NCBI GenBank assembly: GCA_964430365.1
Contig: CAYSEU010000033.1
Span: 1-8,348, forward strand
Reading direction: 5' to 3'
Source: JAVEVH01 sp964430365
Lineage (GTDB): Bacteria > Patescibacteriota > Dojkabacteria > SC72
Length of the DNA: 8,348 nucleotides
Shown here: one piece after another, positions 5,374 to 8,348 of the stretch
Layout of the letters: each line of letters begins with the position of its first letter
Numbering within the stretch: the stretch's first letter is position 1
The notes under the pieces: generated by a model
Databases searched by the model: none
Seen by the model: only the letters and a program-made list of their open reading frames with translations
What the model was told of the DNA's origin: nothing
Made by a program: the position numbers and the translations under genes

Positions 5374-7815
5374 ATGACAATGACTACTGTAATATTGATA
5401 CTTTCTTTTGCATCCCTTATTTTTGTTTTCTTTATCTTTTTAATTGGAGGTAAATCTAAACAAGATGTAGAGGTGTTAGAAGAGGTTCGTAATCCATTAG
5501 TAATGCAGATACTAGTTCCTAGAGAAAATGATAAAACTCCTCTTGCCGCTGAACAGATGTTTGCCTCTATACACGGTATATTGGGTGATTCAGTTAAATC
5601 ATTAGATATGGTTAGTTTTGAGATTACGTCTAGTGGGAATAGTGGAATAAAATTTTATGCAGTGGTTCCTCAGCATTTAGGTAAGTTCGTAGAGGGTCAG
5701 ATATATGCACAGTATCCGAACGCAGATATTAAGTATGTAGATGACTATGTTGCTAAGAAAGAAAATGATATGCAACTTTTTGTTACAACAGGAGAGATAG
5801 AGTATGAGAAGGATTTCATATTTCCAATTAAAACATTTAGGAATTTCGAAGTAGATCCTCTCGCAGCTATTACAGGTGCTATCTCTGACTTAAAGATTGG
5901 ACAATATGCATGGATTCAAATACTTGTAAGACCTGTTTCTAACTACTGGCAAAGTGGCTCTAAAAAATATATTACTGCTATTAAAGATGGTAAAGACCCA
6001 TATGGTGGTGGTTTCTTTTCCCAACTTGCGAATATATTAAAAGGAATAGGTGAGACTCTAGCTACAGCAAATGGAGCAGAACCACAAAGGAAAGAGGTAG
6101 TTAAACTTCAGCCTGGTCAAGAAGAAGAGTTAAGTGAGATTGAAAACAAAATGTTAAAGTTAGGTTTTGAATTTGGAGTAAGGATTGTAACTAAGGCTCA
6201 AACACAGATAGAGTCGGAGCAAATATTAAGGGATATTGTAGCTAGTTTTAAACAGTTTACTACCGCACATCTAAACACATTCATACATACTAAACCAACT
6301 AAAACAGGACAGGGTATATATGCTGATTACGCTAAGAGATATTTACCAGCAGATGTTGTAGATATACTAAATATTGAAGAGTTAGCATCTTTGTATCATA
6401 TGCCAAATATTTCTGTAGAGACCCCTAATATTGCTTGGAGTAGATCTAAAAAAATTGAGCCCCCAATGAATCTTCCAAGGAGTGGAGATGATGGGGTTAC
6501 AGTATTTGCTGAGACAGATTACAGAGGTTCTAAATTTGATTTTGGTATTAAGAAAGAAGACAGAAGAAAACACTTCTATATTCTTGGTAAGACGGGCGTA
6601 GGTAAATCTACTGTATTTAAGAATATGTTCATTGCAGACATATTAAGAGGAGATGGTGCATGTATGGTAGATCCTCACGGTGAGTTAGTTGAAGAGCTTT
6701 TAGACTATATCCCTCCGGAGAGAATAGATGATGTAATATATTTTAATCCTACAGATACTCAATACCCAATTGGTTTTAATCTCCTTGAATTAAAAGACAA
6801 GTCCCAAAGAGATTTGATAGCGGATGGAGTAGTGGAGGTATTTCATAAGCAGTTTGGAGATTCATGGGGACCGAGATTACAATATATTCTTACCAATACA
6901 ATAGCCACAGCACTAGAAGCACAGGGTACAACACTGCTTTCTGTTACTAGACTTCTAATGGATAGGAATTACCGTAAGTTCATTCTTAAGCAGGTTAATG
7001 ACCCAATACTTGTTAAATTCTGGGAGGAAGAGTATGCACAGATGTCTCAAAATTCTAAATTACTCTCAGAGTCTGTTTCTCCAATACAAAATAAGGTAGG
7101 TCGCTTTATCTCTTCTGCTGTTACTAGAAATATCATAGGACAGGTCAAATCTACAATCGATTTAAGAGAGATAATGGATAATAAAAAAATATTACTTATT
7201 AATTTAGCACAGGGTAAATTAGGAGAGGAAACGGCATCTTTACTTGGAGGAATGATTATCACTAGATTACAATCTACTGCACTTGAAAGGGTAGATATGC
7301 CCTCAGAGCAGAGAAATGATTTCTACCTTTTTGTAGATGAATTCCAAAATTTTGCTACAGATTCTTTTGCTAAGATACTCTCAGAGGCTAGAAAATTTAG
7401 ATTAGACCTATGTATGACTAACCAATATATTGATCAATTACCTTTAACAGTAAGGCAGGCGATATTTGGTAATGTGGGAACTTTAGGTTCATTTGTTGTA
7501 AGTCAATCGGATGCTTCTATACTTGAGAAAGAGTTCGCACCTAATGTCTCCTCTGAAGATTTAGTATCTTTAGACGCACATTCAATGTATATTAAGCTTT
7601 GTATAGATGGTATGACTTCTGTTCCATTTAGTGCAAGGTCTCTTCCTCCAAGATTTGAACAATTTGGATTAAAGAGTGAAGTAATAGCTAGATCAAGAGA
7701 AAAATATGGTACATCTAAAGAGCTAATAGAAGATAAGATATTAAGATGGAGTAATCAAACATACAGTGAGAAGGGTAATAGGTCTGCCAAAGAAAAAGAA
7801 AATATTGTAATGTAG
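5374..7815 (+). CDS. TraG/VirD4/HerA-like membrane-anchored ATPase (conjugative-transfer coupling-type)
   Basis: An 813-residue ATPase of the FtsK-HerA superfamily, whose members move DNA or protein using ATP. One N-terminal helix (about 5-25) anchors it. Residues about 40-360 form a large non-ATPase region with a Gly/Gln/Glu-rich linker near 205-255. The ATPase core has Walker A GKTGVGKST (405-413), MVDPHGELVEELL (431-443), a helical insert (about 470-600) containing SPIQNKVGRFISS, then LLINLAQGKLGEETASLLGG (607-626), Walker B YLFVDEF with D655/E656, and TNQYIDQL (682-689). The text around Walker B, VDEFQNFATDSFAKILSEAR, closely matches TraG/TraM-recognition-type ATPases. All catalytic motifs are intact. 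No relaxase, VirB4 or pilus gene lies in the window, so conjugation is not supported; a DNA-translocation role at the membrane is an inference. ATG 5374 is favoured by the -10 8 nt upstream; ATG 5380 is possible. It ends in TAG. Confidence 0.88.
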   Translation: MTMTTVILILSFASLIFVFFIFLIGGKSKQDVEVLEEVRNPLVMQILVPRENDKTPLAAEQMFASIHGILGDSVKSLDMVSFEITSSGNSGIKFYAVVPQHLGKFVEGQIYAQYPNADIKYVDDYVAKKENDMQLFVTTGEIEYEKDFIFPIKTFRNFEVDPLAAITGAISDLKIGQYAWIQILVRPVSNYWQSGSKKYITAIKDGKDPYGGGFFSQLANILKGIGETLATANGAEPQRKEVVKLQPGQEEELSEIENKMLKLGFEFGVRIVTKAQTQIESEQILRDIVASFKQFTTAHLNTFIHTKPTKTGQGIYADYAKRYLPADVVDILNIEELASLYHMPNISVETPNIAWSRSKKIEPPMNLPRSGDDGVTVFAETDYRGSKFDFGIKKEDRRKHFYILGKTGVGKSTVFKNMFIADILRGDGACMVDPHGELVEELLDYIPPERIDDVIYFNPTDTQYPIGFNLLELKDKSQRDLIADGVVEVFHKQFGDSWGPRLQYILTNTIATALEAQGTTLLSVTRLLMDRNYRKFILKQVNDPILVKFWEEEYAQMSQNSKLLSESVSPIQNKVGRFISSAVTRNIIGQVKSTIDLREIMDNKKILLINLAQGKLGEETASLLGGMIITRLQSTALERVDMPSEQRNDFYLFVDEFQNFATDSFAKILSEARKFRLDLCMTNQYIDQLPLTVRQAIFGNVGTLGSFVVSQSDASILEKEFAPNVSSEDLVSLDAHSMYIKLCIDGMTSVPFSARSLPPRFEQFGLKSEVIARSREKYGTSKELIEDKILRWSNQTYSEKGNRSAKEKENIVM

Positions 7816-7838
7816 GTCTTTTCTCTGTTAATGGTAAG

Positions 7839-7847
7839 TGATAAAAT
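7839..7847 (+). promoter_or_regulatory. Extended -10 promoter element for yebC
   Basis: TG-A-TAAAAT, identical to 3161-3169, ends 9 nt before the yebC ATG at 7857. It sits in the 41-nt gap after the ATPase gene. The intervening bases (ACCCTATAT) hold no Shine-Dalgarno sequence. No clear -35 is seen around 7819-7824. Confidence 0.5.
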
Positions 7848-7856
7848 ACCCTATAT

Positions 7857-8348
7857 ATGTCAGGACACTCTAAATGGTCAACAATTAGGCATAAGAAAGC
7901 AGCTAATGATGCGAAGAAGGGGAAGATATTTTCAAAACTTTCTACACAAATTACTCATGCTGCAAGGCAGGGTGGTGGTGATACTAATATGAATCCCAAC
8001 TTAAGGCTGTATGTAGATAAGGCTAAGAGTGTAGGTTTTCCAATAGATAGGATTGAGAAAGCAATCTCTAAAGGTACGGGGGAGGGTAGTGATGGTATTA
8101 CATATGAAGAGGTAACATATGAGGGATTTGGTCCCTTGGGTGTTCAGTTTGTAATAGATACTCTTACGGATAACAAGAATAGGACGGTATCGGATATAAG
8201 GCAACTGTTTGAAGAGGTGGGTGGTAATATGGGAGATAGTGGATCTGTATCTTGGAATTTTGATACAAGAGGGTATATCTTAGTAAAAACAGGCCATATG
8301 GTTAAATCAGAAAAATATGGAGAAGAAGATAAGTATGTAAAAGATGAT
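7857..8348 (+). CDS. yebC: YebC/PmpR/TACO1-family protein, N-terminal part (3' end outside window)
   Basis: The first 164 codons of a protein usually about 240 residues long; the reading frame is open to the window edge. The start MSGHSKWSTIRHKKAANDAKKGK is the family hallmark. FSKLSTQITHAARQGGGDTNMNPNLRLYVDKAKSVGFPIDRIEKAISKG and YEEVTYEGFGPLGVQFVIDTLTDNKNRT follow in the expected order, and GGNMGDSGSVSWNFDTRG marks the next domain. Family members have been described as DNA-binding regulators and, more recently, as ribosome-associated factors that help translate difficult peptide stretches such as polyproline. The sequence does not separate these roles. In many bacteria yebC lies beside ruv Holliday-junction genes, which would be downstream of this window. 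Identification is very secure. Confidence 0.96.
   Translation, partial: MSGHSKWSTIRHKKAANDAKKGKIFSKLSTQITHAARQGGGDTNMNPNLRLYVDKAKSVGFPIDRIEKAISKGTGEGSDGITYEEVTYEGFGPLGVQFVIDTLTDNKNRTVSDIRQLFEEVGGNMGDSGSVSWNFDTRGYILVKTGHMVKSEKYGEEDKYVKDD

Noticed and set aside
5374..7815. ATPase considered as evidence of an integrated conjugative element
   Set aside because: No relaxase, integrase, VirB4, attachment-site duplication or composition break is visible around it, and the neighbours are ordinary chromosomal genes.
8001..8204. Reverse-strand open frame inside yebC
   Set aside because: It lies antisense to a strongly conserved protein and shows no recognisable motif or start signal.

Overview
The window is AT-rich (roughly one third GC by eye) and every supported gene lies on the + strand. 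It looks like chromosome from a Candidate Phyla Radiation (Patescibacteria) bacterium. The basis is the gene set: divergent minimal envelope genes, a TraG/HerA-like ATPase with no conjugation neighbours, a NYN-domain protein, and a tRNA without encoded CCA. Arginine is mostly AGA/AGG. Visible stops are TAA (six) and TAG (two), with no TGA stop. Glycine uses GGN codons, so nothing calls for a TGA-recoded code. The phylum cannot be fixed from this window.

Layout: (1) 1-255, the C-terminal end of replicative helicase DnaB. (2) 299-382, tRNA-Leu(CAA) with its own promoter. (3) 408-1160, a two-helix membrane protein with a double zinc ribbon and a lysine-rich tail. (4) 1201-2398, an envelope pair: a degenerate Lgt-like membrane protein and an LspA-like signal peptidase II that keeps its aspartate dyad. 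(5) 2455-3150, a NYN (PIN-like) nuclease with an unusual repeat-bearing basic tail. (6) 3180-4115, an RluA/RluD-family pseudouridine synthase. (7) 4118-5329, a membrane-anchored protein with a degenerate LCP-like region and a LytR_C domain. (8) 5374-7815, a membrane-anchored TraG/VirD4/HerA-like ATPase. (9) 7857-end, the N-terminal part of YebC.

The genes divide into two themes: envelope work (lipoprotein processing, an LCP/LytR_C protein, a membrane DNA-pump-like ATPase) and nucleic-acid work (DnaB, tRNA, pseudouridine synthase, NYN nuclease, YebC). Intergenic gaps are 2-57 nt except around the tRNA, and no strong terminator is visible. No stretch over 300 nt lacks a gene.

The most distinctive non-coding signal is a TAnnnT -10-like hexamer, sometimes preceded by TGn, placed 6-10 nt before six of the eight visible start codons. 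Those six starts have no recognisable Shine-Dalgarno sequence. This suggests gene-by-gene promoters giving leaderless or nearly leaderless mRNAs. The second is the 3' end of the NYN gene, where GGGAGGCGTC occurs twice in the same frame, arginine codons shift to CGN, and a symmetric hairpin can be drawn. No CRISPR array, insertion sequence or recognisable defence cassette was seen.
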